Assembly (NCBI GenBank): GCA_913050305.1
Contig: CAJXAS010000025.1
Coordinates: 1 to 13,643, forward strand
Source: an uncultured Polaribacter sp.
Lineage (GTDB): Bacteria; Bacteroidota; Bacteroidia; Flavobacteriales; Flavobacteriaceae
Direction: 5' to 3'
DNA length: 13,643 nucleotides
Shown: positions 1 through 6,636 of the stretch, in pieces
Layout of the letters: every line of letters begins with the position of its first letter
Position numbering within the stretch: position 1 is the first letter of the stretch
Made by a program: the position numbers and the translations under genes
The notes under the pieces: generated by a model
Database searches by the model: none
Told to the model about the DNA's origin: nothing
Seen by the model: only the letters and a program-made list of their open reading frames with translations

Positions 1-99
1 AACGGATTTAGTAAAGAGGTTTTAAATAATTTACCAATGGAATTTGCTGTGGAAGCTCAAAAATTATTGGAAATTAGTTTAGAAGGAAGTGTTGGGTAA
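1..99 (+). CDS. sufB: SufB, Fe-S cluster scaffold subunit (C-terminal end only)
   Basis: The window opens inside a reading frame whose last 32 codons end at a TAA at 97-99. The residues include MEFAVEAQKLLEISLEG, which I recognise as the usual C-terminal tail of SufB. SufB is the main scaffold of the cytoplasmic SufBC2D complex, on which Fe-S clusters are built from sulfur supplied by SufS and energy from the SufC ATPase. Its cluster-assembly residues and most of the beta-helix lie upstream of the window and cannot be checked. sufC and sufD follow on the same strand, which supports the call. The start is outside the window, so the gene is partial only because of the window edge; nothing suggests a broken gene. 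Confidence 0.9.
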   Translation, partial: NGFSKEVLNNLPMEFAVEAQKLLEISLEGSVG

Positions 100-134
100 G
101 GTTCATGGAATTTTAACTGTATAATTGCTGAACC
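100..134 (+). other. Inverted repeat in the sufB-sufC spacer
   Basis: GGTTCA at 100-105, immediately after the sufB stop, is complementary to TGAACC at 129-134. Inside the 23-nt loop, AATT at 109-112 can pair with AATT at 123-126. No T-run follows, so it does not look like an intrinsic terminator. It could be an mRNA-processing or stability hairpin, or chance. A separate 9-nt direct repeat, AAAAGCGAA, occurs at 161-169 and 176-184 just before sufC. Confidence 0.35.
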
Positions 135-203
135 GACAGAGCAAAATTAAACAGAATATTAAAAGCGAATCGCGTAAAAGCGAAGAGAAAATAGCAAAAG
201 ACG

Positions 204-956
204 ATGTTAAAAATAGAAAATTTACAAGCAAGTATAGATAATAAATTAATCTTAAAGGGATTAAATTTAGAAGTAAAAGCTGGTGAAGTTCACGCAATTA
301 TGGGTCCTAATGGTGCTGGAAAAAGTACGTTAGCAAACATTATTGCGGGTAAAGATGATTACGAAATTTCAACTGGAAATATCGAGTTAAATGGTGAGGA
401 TTTGAACGAATTGGCGCCTGAAGAAAGAGCACATAATGGTGTGTTTTTATCTTTCCAATATCCTGTAGAAATTCCTGGAGTTTCTGTAACGAACTTTATA
501 AAAACAGCGATTAACCAAACTCGTAAAGCAAAAGGCTTAGAGGATATGCCTGCAAAAGAGATGTTAAAAATGATTCGTGAGAAATCTGAATTATTGGAAA
601 TAGACCGTAAATTCTTATCCCGTTCTCTAAACGAAGGTTTTTCTGGAGGAGAGAAAAAACGCAACGAGATATTTCAAATGGCCATGCTAGAGCCAAAATT
701 AGCAATTCTTGATGAAACTGATTCTGGTTTAGATATTGATGCTTTGCGTATTGTAGCAAACGGCGTTAACAAACTAAAATCTAAGGACAATGCAGTAATT
801 GTAATTACGCATTATCAACGTTTATTAGAGTATATCGTACCAGATTTTGTACATGTTTTATACGATGGGAAAATCGTAAAAACTGGTGATGCTTCTCTAG
901 CGCTTGAGTTGGAAGCAAAAGGATATGATTGGATTAAAGAAGAGTTAGTTCAGTAA
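204..956 (+). CDS. sufC: SufC, ABC-type ATPase of the SUF Fe-S assembly complex
   Basis: This 250-residue protein is the usual length for SufC, the soluble ABC ATPase that binds SufB and SufD and drives conformational change of the SufBC2D scaffold. Visible motifs in order are Walker A GPNGAGKST (34-42), the Q-loop glutamine in FLSFQYP (Q85), the Suf-type signature GFSGGEKKRNEI (145-156), Walker B LAILDETDSGLD (166-177) and the H-loop ITHYQRLL (H203). The lysine- and arginine-rich extension of the signature and the DETDSGLD form separate SufC from transporter ATPases. There is no membrane segment. The ATG at 204 gives the expected MLKIENLQA-type start; no strong Shine-Dalgarno is seen, as is common in Bacteroidota. 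It lies 104 nt after sufB and 85 nt before sufD with no TAnnTTTG box in the spacers, so I infer cotranscription with sufB. Confidence 0.97.
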   Translation: MLKIENLQASIDNKLILKGLNLEVKAGEVHAIMGPNGAGKSTLANIIAGKDDYEISTGNIELNGEDLNELAPEERAHNGVFLSFQYPVEIPGVSVTNFIKTAINQTRKAKGLEDMPAKEMLKMIREKSELLEIDRKFLSRSLNEGFSGGEKKRNEIFQMAMLEPKLAILDETDSGLDIDALRIVANGVNKLKSKDNAVIVITHYQRLLEYIVPDFVHVLYDGKIVKTGDASLALELEAKGYDWIKEELVQ

Positions 957-982
957 AAAAGTTTAACAATTGAACCAGTGAT

Positions 983-1032
983 AAAGTTGCACAAAAGCAA
1001 ACTTTAAAAACTTCCGATTTTAAACTTTAAAA
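983..1032 (+). other. Hairpin and direct repeat in the sufC-sufD spacer
   Basis: AAAGTTGC (983-990) can pair with GCAAACTTT (997-1005), giving an 8-bp stem with one bulged A and a 6-nt loop. The 11-mer AAACTTTAAAA occurs at 999-1009, overlapping the hairpin's right arm, and again at 1022-1032, ending 9 nt before the sufD ATG. No T-run follows the stem, so it is not a canonical terminator. A role in setting SufC:SufD output or in mRNA stability is possible but unproven. Confidence 0.35.
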
Positions 1033-1041
1033 CGAAAACAA

Positions 1042-2355
1042 ATGGAATTAAAAGATAAATTATTATCATCATACGTAGCGTTTGAAAACGATATAGACAC
1101 GAATTCGGATATACACGAAATCCGTTCAGAAGCCTTTCAAAATTTTGAAGACTTAGGTTTTCCTACTAAAAAGTTAGAGGCTTGGAAATACACTTCTTTA
1201 AACTCAGTTTTAAAGCAAGACTATAGTATATTTCCTAACAAAGAAAATTCAATTCAGTTAGCAGATGTACAAAAGTACTTTATAGACGATATAGATACCT
1301 ACAAGCTGGTTTTTATTGATGGAAAATACAGTTCTTTCCTATCGGAAACTACACACGATACTTTTGATGTTTGTTTAATGTCTTCGGCATTAGCCAAACC
1401 AAAATACAAGGCAGTTATTGAAAATTACTTCAATAAAATAGCTAAAAAAGACAATTTAACCTCTTTAAATACCGCTTTTGCTAATGAAGGTGCTTACATC
1501 TATATTCCTAGAAATGTAGAGGTAGAAAAGCCGATTCAAATTATCAACTTTACCACGGGTTCTGAAGCAGCGACTATGTTGCAACCAAGAAACTTAATTG
1601 TAGTTGAGCAAAATGCACACGTTCAAATTATAGAGCGTCATCAAAGTTTAACTTCAAACCCTGTTTTGACAAATGCGGTTACAGAAGTTTTTGCAGCAAA
1701 AGACTCAACAGTGGATATTTATAAGATTCAGAATGACGATAAAACAGCTTCATTAGTAGATAATTCTTACATCGAGCAAAAATCAAATAGTATTGTTTCT
1801 GTGCATACCTTTTCCTTTGGAGGAAATATAACAAGAAACAATTTAAACTTTTATCAAAGAGGAGAGCACATCGATTCTATCTTAAAAGGAATTACAATTC
1901 TTGAAGGAAAACAACATGTAGATCACCATACTTTAGTGCATCATATAGAACCAAATTGTGAAAGCCACCAAGATTATAAAGGAATTTATAATGAGCGTTC
2001 TACAGGTGTTTTTAACGGTAAAGTAGTTGTAGATAAAGAAGCACAGAAAACAAATGCCTATCAAAAAAGCAACAATGTTTTATTAAGTGATAAAGCTACT
2101 ATAAATGCAAAACCTCAATTAGAAATTTTTGCAGATGATGTAAAATGTTCTCATGGTTGTACCATTGGTCAACTAGATGATGATGCCTTGTTTTACATGC
2201 AACAACGTGGAATTCCAGAGAAAGAAGGAAAAGCATTGTTAATGTTTGCTTTTGCGAATACTGTTTTAGAAAGCGTAAAGATACCTGAGGTAAAACAACG
2301 TATTGCTAAAATTATTGCAAATAAATTAAATGTAAAAATCGGTTTCGATTTATAA
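1042..2355 (+). CDS. sufD: SufD, Fe-S cluster scaffold subunit
   Basis: This 437-residue protein is the SufB paralogue that completes the SufBC2D scaffold in the cytoplasm and is linked to iron acquisition during cluster assembly. The N-terminal third is helical and contains the FPTKKLEAWKYT segment (40-51) typical of SufD. Residues from about 150 to 410 form the SufBD beta-helix core. The conserved C-terminal stretch DVKCSHGCTIGQLDDDALFY holds C369 and H371; this Cys-x-His lies where a conserved SufD histidine works with SufB at the assembly site. The run after it, QQRGIPEKEGKALLMFAFA, is also family-typical. The ATG at 1042 gives the expected MELKDKLLSSY start. It is the last gene of this suf block; a strong bidirectional terminator begins about 20 nt after the stop. 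No frameshift or missing key residue is seen. Confidence 0.96.
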   Translation: MELKDKLLSSYVAFENDIDTNSDIHEIRSEAFQNFEDLGFPTKKLEAWKYTSLNSVLKQDYSIFPNKENSIQLADVQKYFIDDIDTYKLVFIDGKYSSFLSETTHDTFDVCLMSSALAKPKYKAVIENYFNKIAKKDNLTSLNTAFANEGAYIYIPRNVEVEKPIQIINFTTGSEAATMLQPRNLIVVEQNAHVQIIERHQSLTSNPVLTNAVTEVFAAKDSTVDIYKIQNDDKTASLVDNSYIEQKSNSIVSVHTFSFGGNITRNNLNFYQRGEHIDSILKGITILEGKQHVDHHTLVHHIEPNCESHQDYKGIYNERSTGVFNGKVVVDKEAQKTNAYQKSNNVLLSDKATINAKPQLEIFADDVKCSHGCTIGQLDDDALFYMQQRGIPEKEGKALLMFAFANTVLESVKIPEVKQRIAKIIANKLNVKIGFDL

Positions 2356-2374
2356 ACAAATAAGTTGCATTTTA

Positions 2375-2411
2375 TATAAAAAAACCACGCAAATTGCGTG
2401 GTTTTTTTATA
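2375..2411. terminator. Bidirectional intrinsic terminator between sufD and the serine hydrolase
   Basis: A perfect hairpin has GC-rich arms CCACGC (2385-2390) and GCGTGG (2396-2401) around an AAATT loop, with seven A before it (2378-2384) and seven T after it (2402-2408). A/T pairing can extend the stem out to 2375-2411. The symmetry makes it work on both strands. It sits between two convergent genes, sufD (+) and the serine hydrolase (-), exactly where a shared terminator is expected. Confidence 0.93.
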
Positions 2412-2419
2412 GTTTTATT

Positions 2420-3736
2420 TTAATCTATCGAGCCTAAAACCCCTTTCAGAAACTTGTTTTCTTCAAACCAAGACAAGCCAAAACGAACAATAACCAAATC
2501 TTCATCTGGCAAGACGTATACCCTTTGCCCTTGATAGCCATCTGCAAAATACATGTTTTTAGGAACATCTTTAAACTGCTGTTCTGCATTTAACCAAAAA
2601 TGTGCGCCATAAGTTCCGTTTGAAGTTGGCGATGGTGTGGTTATATAGTCTACCCATTTTTTAGTAAATAGTTCTTCTCCGTTCCAGTTTCCGTTGTGTA
2701 AGTATAGGAGTCCGAATTTTGCCCAATCTCTGGCAGTTGCCCATGCATAAGAAGAAGCAATATAGTTTCCTGCCAAATCACTTTCAACCACCATAGAATT
2801 CATTCCAATTTTATCAATGAGGTTTGTATACCAAAAATCTAAATACTCTTGGTGTGTTTTAAATTGATCTCTTAAAATTCCTGACAATAAATTAGAAGTA
2901 CCAGAAGAGTAATTCCAAGAAGCATTGGTTTTATTTTGTAACGGTTTTTCTGCTTGCATCTTAGTCATGTCTCTTTCTAAGAACAACATTTTTGTAGCAT
3001 CAGAAATTTCATCATAATTTTCATCCCACTCTAAACCAGAATTCATTTGTAATAAATTATTGATGGTAATGTTTTTGCGAGCGTCCTTTTGCCAAGAAGC
3101 AATTGGTGCTTTATTATAGATATTTATCTTATTCTGGTGCTGTAAAACTCCGAAAACAGTACTCATTAGACTTTTAGTCATAGACCAACCTAAAATTCTA
3201 GAATCTTTATCAAATCCGTTTGCATATTTTTCTAAAACAAGCTGATCTTTATAAATAACTAACACTGCCCTTGATTTATTTTCTCCAAAAATAGCCCCAA
3301 CTGTTTCATTTAGTTTCTTATAATTGATATTCCCAAAAACAGCGTCTTTTTGAGGAGCGTTCCCATATGGAAAAGGAGTGTTATTGTCTGCATTTGACCT
3401 CTTAGGAACTAAGTAGGGAGTATTTTCATCATTCGAATTTAAGGTTAAAACAGCACCCAAACCTTCCCTGTAAACTGCTTTTCTAGTTAATAAGCCTAGT
3501 GCAGAAGAAATTACAAACTTGTTTTTTACATCTAATATATCTGTGGCCAAATTTACTGGCGAAAAATTATTGTCGGTTTTGTCTGTAAACTCCAAAGTTC
3601 TTTCCCCAAGAAAAACCGAAGAAGTTGTGTTTTTTGCAGAATGCCCTGCTAAAATATTTAACTTTGGATAGTTAGAAATTACAAATAATATAAGAAAAAC
3701 GGCTATAAGCAGCAGAATGCGTTTCAATATTTTCAT
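2420..3736 (-). CDS. Membrane-anchored serine hydrolase, class C beta-lactamase/NylB-like superfamily
   Basis: This 438-residue protein has a basic N-terminus and one hydrophobic segment (about residues 6-21) that is an uncleaved anchor or signal peptide, so the catalytic domain should face the periplasm. The active-site motifs of the penicillin-recognising serine hydrolase superfamily are visible: S-x-x-K as SMTK (S185, K188) in the context GWSMTKSLMS, and a tyrosine motif YSS (276-278) in WNYSSGTSN. The usual KTG/HTG strand is replaced by DGYQGQRVYVLP (399-410), which resembles 6-aminohexanoate-dimer hydrolase (NylB)-type and esterase members rather than true beta-lactamases. Its natural substrate cannot be told from the sequence: peptide, amide or ester are all possible. 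It is convergent with sufD and divergent from sufS, and I see no functional link to Fe-S assembly. A TAnnTTTG box lies only 2 nt upstream of this ATG, so the transcript may be leaderless. Confidence 0.88.
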   Translation of the reverse strand: MKILKRILLLIAVFLILFVISNYPKLNILAGHSAKNTTSSVFLGERTLEFTDKTDNNFSPVNLATDILDVKNKFVISSALGLLTRKAVYREGLGAVLTLNSNDENTPYLVPKRSNADNNTPFPYGNAPQKDAVFGNINYKKLNETVGAIFGENKSRAVLVIYKDQLVLEKYANGFDKDSRILGWSMTKSLMSTVFGVLQHQNKINIYNKAPIASWQKDARKNITINNLLQMNSGLEWDENYDEISDATKMLFLERDMTKMQAEKPLQNKTNASWNYSSGTSNLLSGILRDQFKTHQEYLDFWYTNLIDKIGMNSMVVESDLAGNYIASSYAWATARDWAKFGLLYLHNGNWNGEELFTKKWVDYITTPSPTSNGTYGAHFWLNAEQQFKDVPKNMYFADGYQGQRVYVLPDEDLVIVRFGLSWFEENKFLKGVLGSID

Positions 3737-3738
3737 AG

Positions 3739-3746
3739 CAAATATA
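3739..3746 (-). promoter_or_regulatory. Putative -7 box TATATTTG of the serine hydrolase gene
   Basis: Read on the minus strand, TATATTTG matches the Bacteroidota -7 consensus TAnnTTTG and ends 2 nt before the ATG at 3736. No clear TTG -33 element is seen at the usual spacing. If it is used, transcription would begin at or next to the start codon. Confidence 0.5.
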
Positions 3747-3809
3747 GTTTAGTGATGTAAAAATAAGAAAATCATATTCAGTTTATGAAAACTTTACAAA
3801 TGCATGCTT

Positions 3810-3817
3810 TATCTTTG
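3810..3817 (+). promoter_or_regulatory. Putative -7 box TATCTTTG of sufS
   Basis: TATCTTTG matches TAnnTTTG and lies 9 nt before the upstream ATG (3827) and 18 nt before the second in-frame ATG (3836). A good -33 TTG is not visible. A start of transcription a few bases downstream gives a 5' leader of roughly 5-15 nt, which favours translation from 3836. The box suggests that sufS is transcribed separately from sufBCD. Confidence 0.6.
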
Positions 3818-3835
3818 TAATTAAATATGACGTGT

Positions 3836-5050
3836 ATGATTAATGTTGATAAAATTCGTGAAGATTTCCCTATTCTAAAAAGAACTGTTCACGGAAAACC
3901 TTTGGTGTATTTTGACAATGCAGCAACTTCTCAAACACCCCAAATTGTTATTGATACAATTGTGGATTACTACAGTAATTACAATTCAAATATTCATAGA
4001 GGAGTGCACACTTTAAGTCAAGAAGCTACAGATAAGTATGAAGAAGCACGTATTAAGGTACAACACCATTTTAATGCAAAAGAGGCATATGAAATTATTC
4101 TAACTTCTGGTACCACAAATAGTATTAATATTATTGCTGCTGGTTTTGCTTCTATACTCCAAAAAGGAGACGAAATTATTGTTTCTGCTTTAGAGCATCA
4201 TTCTAATATTGTGCCTTGGCAAATGTTGTGTGAAAAAACAGGCACTATTTTAAAGGTAATTCCAATGTTAGAGGACGGTTCTTTGAATATGGATGCCTAC
4301 CATGATTTGGTAAATGAAAAAACAAAATTAGTTTTTTGTAATCATGTTTCTAATGCGCTAGGAACGGTTAATCCTGTGGAAGAAATTATTGCAAAAGCAC
4401 ATGCTTTTGATGCTGCTGTCTTGTTAGATGGTGCGCAAGCAACCCCTCACATAAAACCAGATGTGCAAGCTTTAGATGTAGATTTTTATGTTGCTTCTGC
4501 TCATAAATTGTGCGGACCAACCGGTGTTGGTATGTTATACGGAAAAGAAAAATGGTTGCAAAAATTACCACCCTATGAAGGTGGTGGAGAAATGATTGCT
4601 ACGGTTTCTTTTGAGAAAACAACCTATGCAGGCTTGCCTCATAAATTTGAAGCGGGTACCCCAAATATTTGTGGAGGTATTGCATTTGGTGCTGGTTTAG
4701 ATTATATGAACGCAGTGGGCTTTGACAACATTGCTTCTTATGAACATGAGCTTCTAGAATACGGAACGCAAGAGTTGTTAAAAATTGAAAACTTAAAAAT
4801 ATACGGAACAACAGCTGAAAAGACGGCTGTAATCTCTTTTAACGTAGGCGGAATTCATCCGTATGATATTGGAGCGATTTTAGATAAGCTTGGCATAGCG
4901 GTTAGAACAGGGCATCATTGCGCACAACCAATTATGGATTTCTATCAAATACCAGGAACTATTAGAGCTTCTTTCTCTTTTTACAATACAAAAGAAGAAA
5001 TAGATATTTTTGTAAGTGGAGTTAAAAGAGCTGTCGGAATGCTTTCTTAA
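3836..5050 (+). CDS. sufS: SufS, PLP-dependent cysteine desulfurase
   Basis: SufS removes sulfur from L-cysteine as a persulfide and passes it to the SUF scaffold, usually through SufE or SufU. From the ATG at 3836 the protein has 404 residues, the usual length; an in-frame ATG at 3827 would add MTC. I prefer 3836 because MINVDKIREDFPIL is the family-like start and because the -7 box is so near 3827. Numbering from 3827: H124 stacks on the cofactor, DGAQ (201-204) contacts the pyridine ring, ASAHKLCGPTG carries the PLP lysine K227, and RTGHHCAQP carries the catalytic cysteine C365. The RxGHHCA context marks a group II (SufS-type) enzyme rather than IscS. No sufE or sufU lies beside it, so the sulfur acceptor must be elsewhere. 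It is separated from sufD by a convergent hydrolase gene and followed by a strong terminator. Confidence 0.95.
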   Translation: MINVDKIREDFPILKRTVHGKPLVYFDNAATSQTPQIVIDTIVDYYSNYNSNIHRGVHTLSQEATDKYEEARIKVQHHFNAKEAYEIILTSGTTNSINIIAAGFASILQKGDEIIVSALEHHSNIVPWQMLCEKTGTILKVIPMLEDGSLNMDAYHDLVNEKTKLVFCNHVSNALGTVNPVEEIIAKAHAFDAAVLLDGAQATPHIKPDVQALDVDFYVASAHKLCGPTGVGMLYGKEKWLQKLPPYEGGGEMIATVSFEKTTYAGLPHKFEAGTPNICGGIAFGAGLDYMNAVGFDNIASYEHELLEYGTQELLKIENLKIYGTTAEKTAVISFNVGGIHPYDIGAILDKLGIAVRTGHHCAQPIMDFYQIPGTIRASFSFYNTKEEIDIFVSGVKRAVGMLS

Positions 5051-5071
5051 ATTCTTAAAAAAACAGAGACA

Positions 5072-5110
5072 ATAAAAAAAGGTTGCGCAAATTGCGCAAC
5101 CTTTTTTTAT
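5072..5110. terminator. Bidirectional intrinsic terminator between sufS and the SGNH lipoprotein
   Basis: GGTTGCGC (5081-5088) pairs perfectly with GCGCAACC (5094-5101) around an AAATT loop, flanked by seven A (5074-5080) and seven T (5102-5108). A/T pairs extend the stem to 5072-5110. It sits between the convergent sufS (+) and SGNH lipoprotein (-) genes and can serve both. The core CGCAAATTGCG (5086-5096) is identical to that of the terminator after sufD. Confidence 0.94.
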
Positions 5111-5128
5111 ATTAAAACTGTCTGTTAA

Positions 5129-6622
5129 TTACCTTAACATTGCAGAGTAGTTTGTAGGATAGTCTCCTGCTTTTGCTAAACCATTTGTAGCTGAAGTAAA
5201 GTTAGAACCAAACTCAGCATCTGTAGCTGCTAAAATTTTATTAGCCATAAGTGCATAACCTCTTGCTGTTAAATGAACACCATCTAAACTTACTAAACCA
5301 CCAGTAACTAAGCTTGTAGTCATTGTATAAGCGTCAAACTGAATACCCGAAGAAGCTTCTGTTAAAACACCTTTAAAGTCTACTAAAGCAACATTTGGGT
5401 TTGAGCTTGCAACCGCAGCTATAGTTGTATTATAAGCATCTGTAGCTGTCATAATTGCTGATTGCTCTTCTGGTGTTAAAACCCATTGATCTCCTAAAGG
5501 AACGGTTACACCGTTGATGTATTGTGGATTACCTCCTACAGTTGTACCAATAACGGTAGAACTAGCTAATAATAACAAATCGTCTGCAGCAGATTGTCTA
5601 TAAGAAGGAATACCAAAAGCAGATAAATCTGTCAAATACTCATCAACAAGAAGTACAGCATTTTGTCCTGCTGAAAAAGAAATTGTTCTTTTAGCAATTT
5701 CAGCATCCGCCATTTCTTGCGTCATTGGTGTTACAGCTACTAAATATGCGAAAGCTTGTTGAATTCCTCCATTGTAAGAAGCAAATGCACCACTTACCGC
5801 TCCTGCGGTTGCAGCGTCTAAAGGCACTGGGTTGTAAGGTACCGTAGTAAAGTTTGCTAAATCTGTAATATAAGGTACATTAGCTACAACTCCTTTGGCT
5901 CCATTTGCTGTTAAAGCAGAAACCATACCACTAAAAACACTTGCAAATACATTAGGATCTGTAATATCTGAACCGCCATAACTAGATGGGTCAAAATTAC
6001 CAGTTTGATCTACTCCTGAACCTCCAGAAAGTGCATATCCTAAAACATCATTCCCTCCAATTTCTGATAAAGTAAAAAATGTTGGATTTGTTGCCAAAGC
6101 ATCTCCCAATACAGAAGCTGATGGACTAGAAGCCATTCTACCAAAATAAGGATTCAAAGCTCCATAACCAGGAACACCTAAATGAAAACTTTTAGCACCT
6201 GGAGCACCAAAGTTATGAAATGGACCACTAAGAACAGTTGTTAATTCTGTTGTTGGCATAGCAGGTAATCTTGCTGGACCAGCCCCATTAAAGTAAAATC
6301 TCGGTGGCTGAACTGCTGTTCCTCCATATACTAACCCTCCAATATTATCATTCATTAAAGGTTGGATAAATTCTGTACCAAACTTCCCTGCCAAAATATT
6401 TGGAAATGAATTTTCTTGCGCTGCTATAAACATTGCTCCATCTGTATACCCTGCTGTAAAAGAAGCACCAACTGAAATGTATGTAGAGAAATCTAAACCA
6501 TTTGTATTTAATGCTACTTCTGGAATAGCTTCTGCTTCTATAATATCTAATTCATTGTTTACATCACAAGAGGCAACGCCAATTGATAAAAGAAGTAAAC
6601 CTATATATTTATAATTTTTCAT
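5129..6622 (-). CDS. SGNH/GDSL-family hydrolase lipoprotein, paired with a TonB-dependent receptor
   Basis: A 497-residue lipoprotein. The N-terminus KNYKYIGLLLLSIGVASC is a signal peptide ending in a lipobox with the lipidated cysteine at C19. SGNH blocks are visible: block I SVGASFTAG with nucleophile S54 (GAS rather than GDS), a block II glycine in FHNFGAPGA (G139), block III GGND (189-192, N191), and block V LDGVHLT with D447 and H450. Known family members cleave esters (lipids, acetyl groups, acyl chains); the substrate here is unknown. The protein is larger than typical 200-350-residue SGNH enzymes, with long, small-residue-rich inserts between blocks I and III and between III and V. 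It starts 14 nt after the TonB receptor stop on the same strand, so the two are probably one operon, and it takes the place usually held by a SusD lipoprotein, though it has no SusD features. Location on the outer membrane is inferred. Confidence 0.9.
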   Translation of the reverse strand: MKNYKYIGLLLLSIGVASCDVNNELDIIEAEAIPEVALNTNGLDFSTYISVGASFTAGYTDGAMFIAAQENSFPNILAGKFGTEFIQPLMNDNIGGLVYGGTAVQPPRFYFNGAGPARLPAMPTTELTTVLSGPFHNFGAPGAKSFHLGVPGYGALNPYFGRMASSPSASVLGDALATNPTFFTLSEIGGNDVLGYALSGGSGVDQTGNFDPSSYGGSDITDPNVFASVFSGMVSALTANGAKGVVANVPYITDLANFTTVPYNPVPLDAATAGAVSGAFASYNGGIQQAFAYLVAVTPMTQEMADAEIAKRTISFSAGQNAVLLVDEYLTDLSAFGIPSYRQSAADDLLLLASSTVIGTTVGGNPQYINGVTVPLGDQWVLTPEEQSAIMTATDAYNTTIAAVASSNPNVALVDFKGVLTEASSGIQFDAYTMTTSLVTGGLVSLDGVHLTARGYALMANKILAATDAEFGSNFTSATNGLAKAGDYPTNYSAMLR

Positions 6623-6636
6623 CTATTTTATATTTA

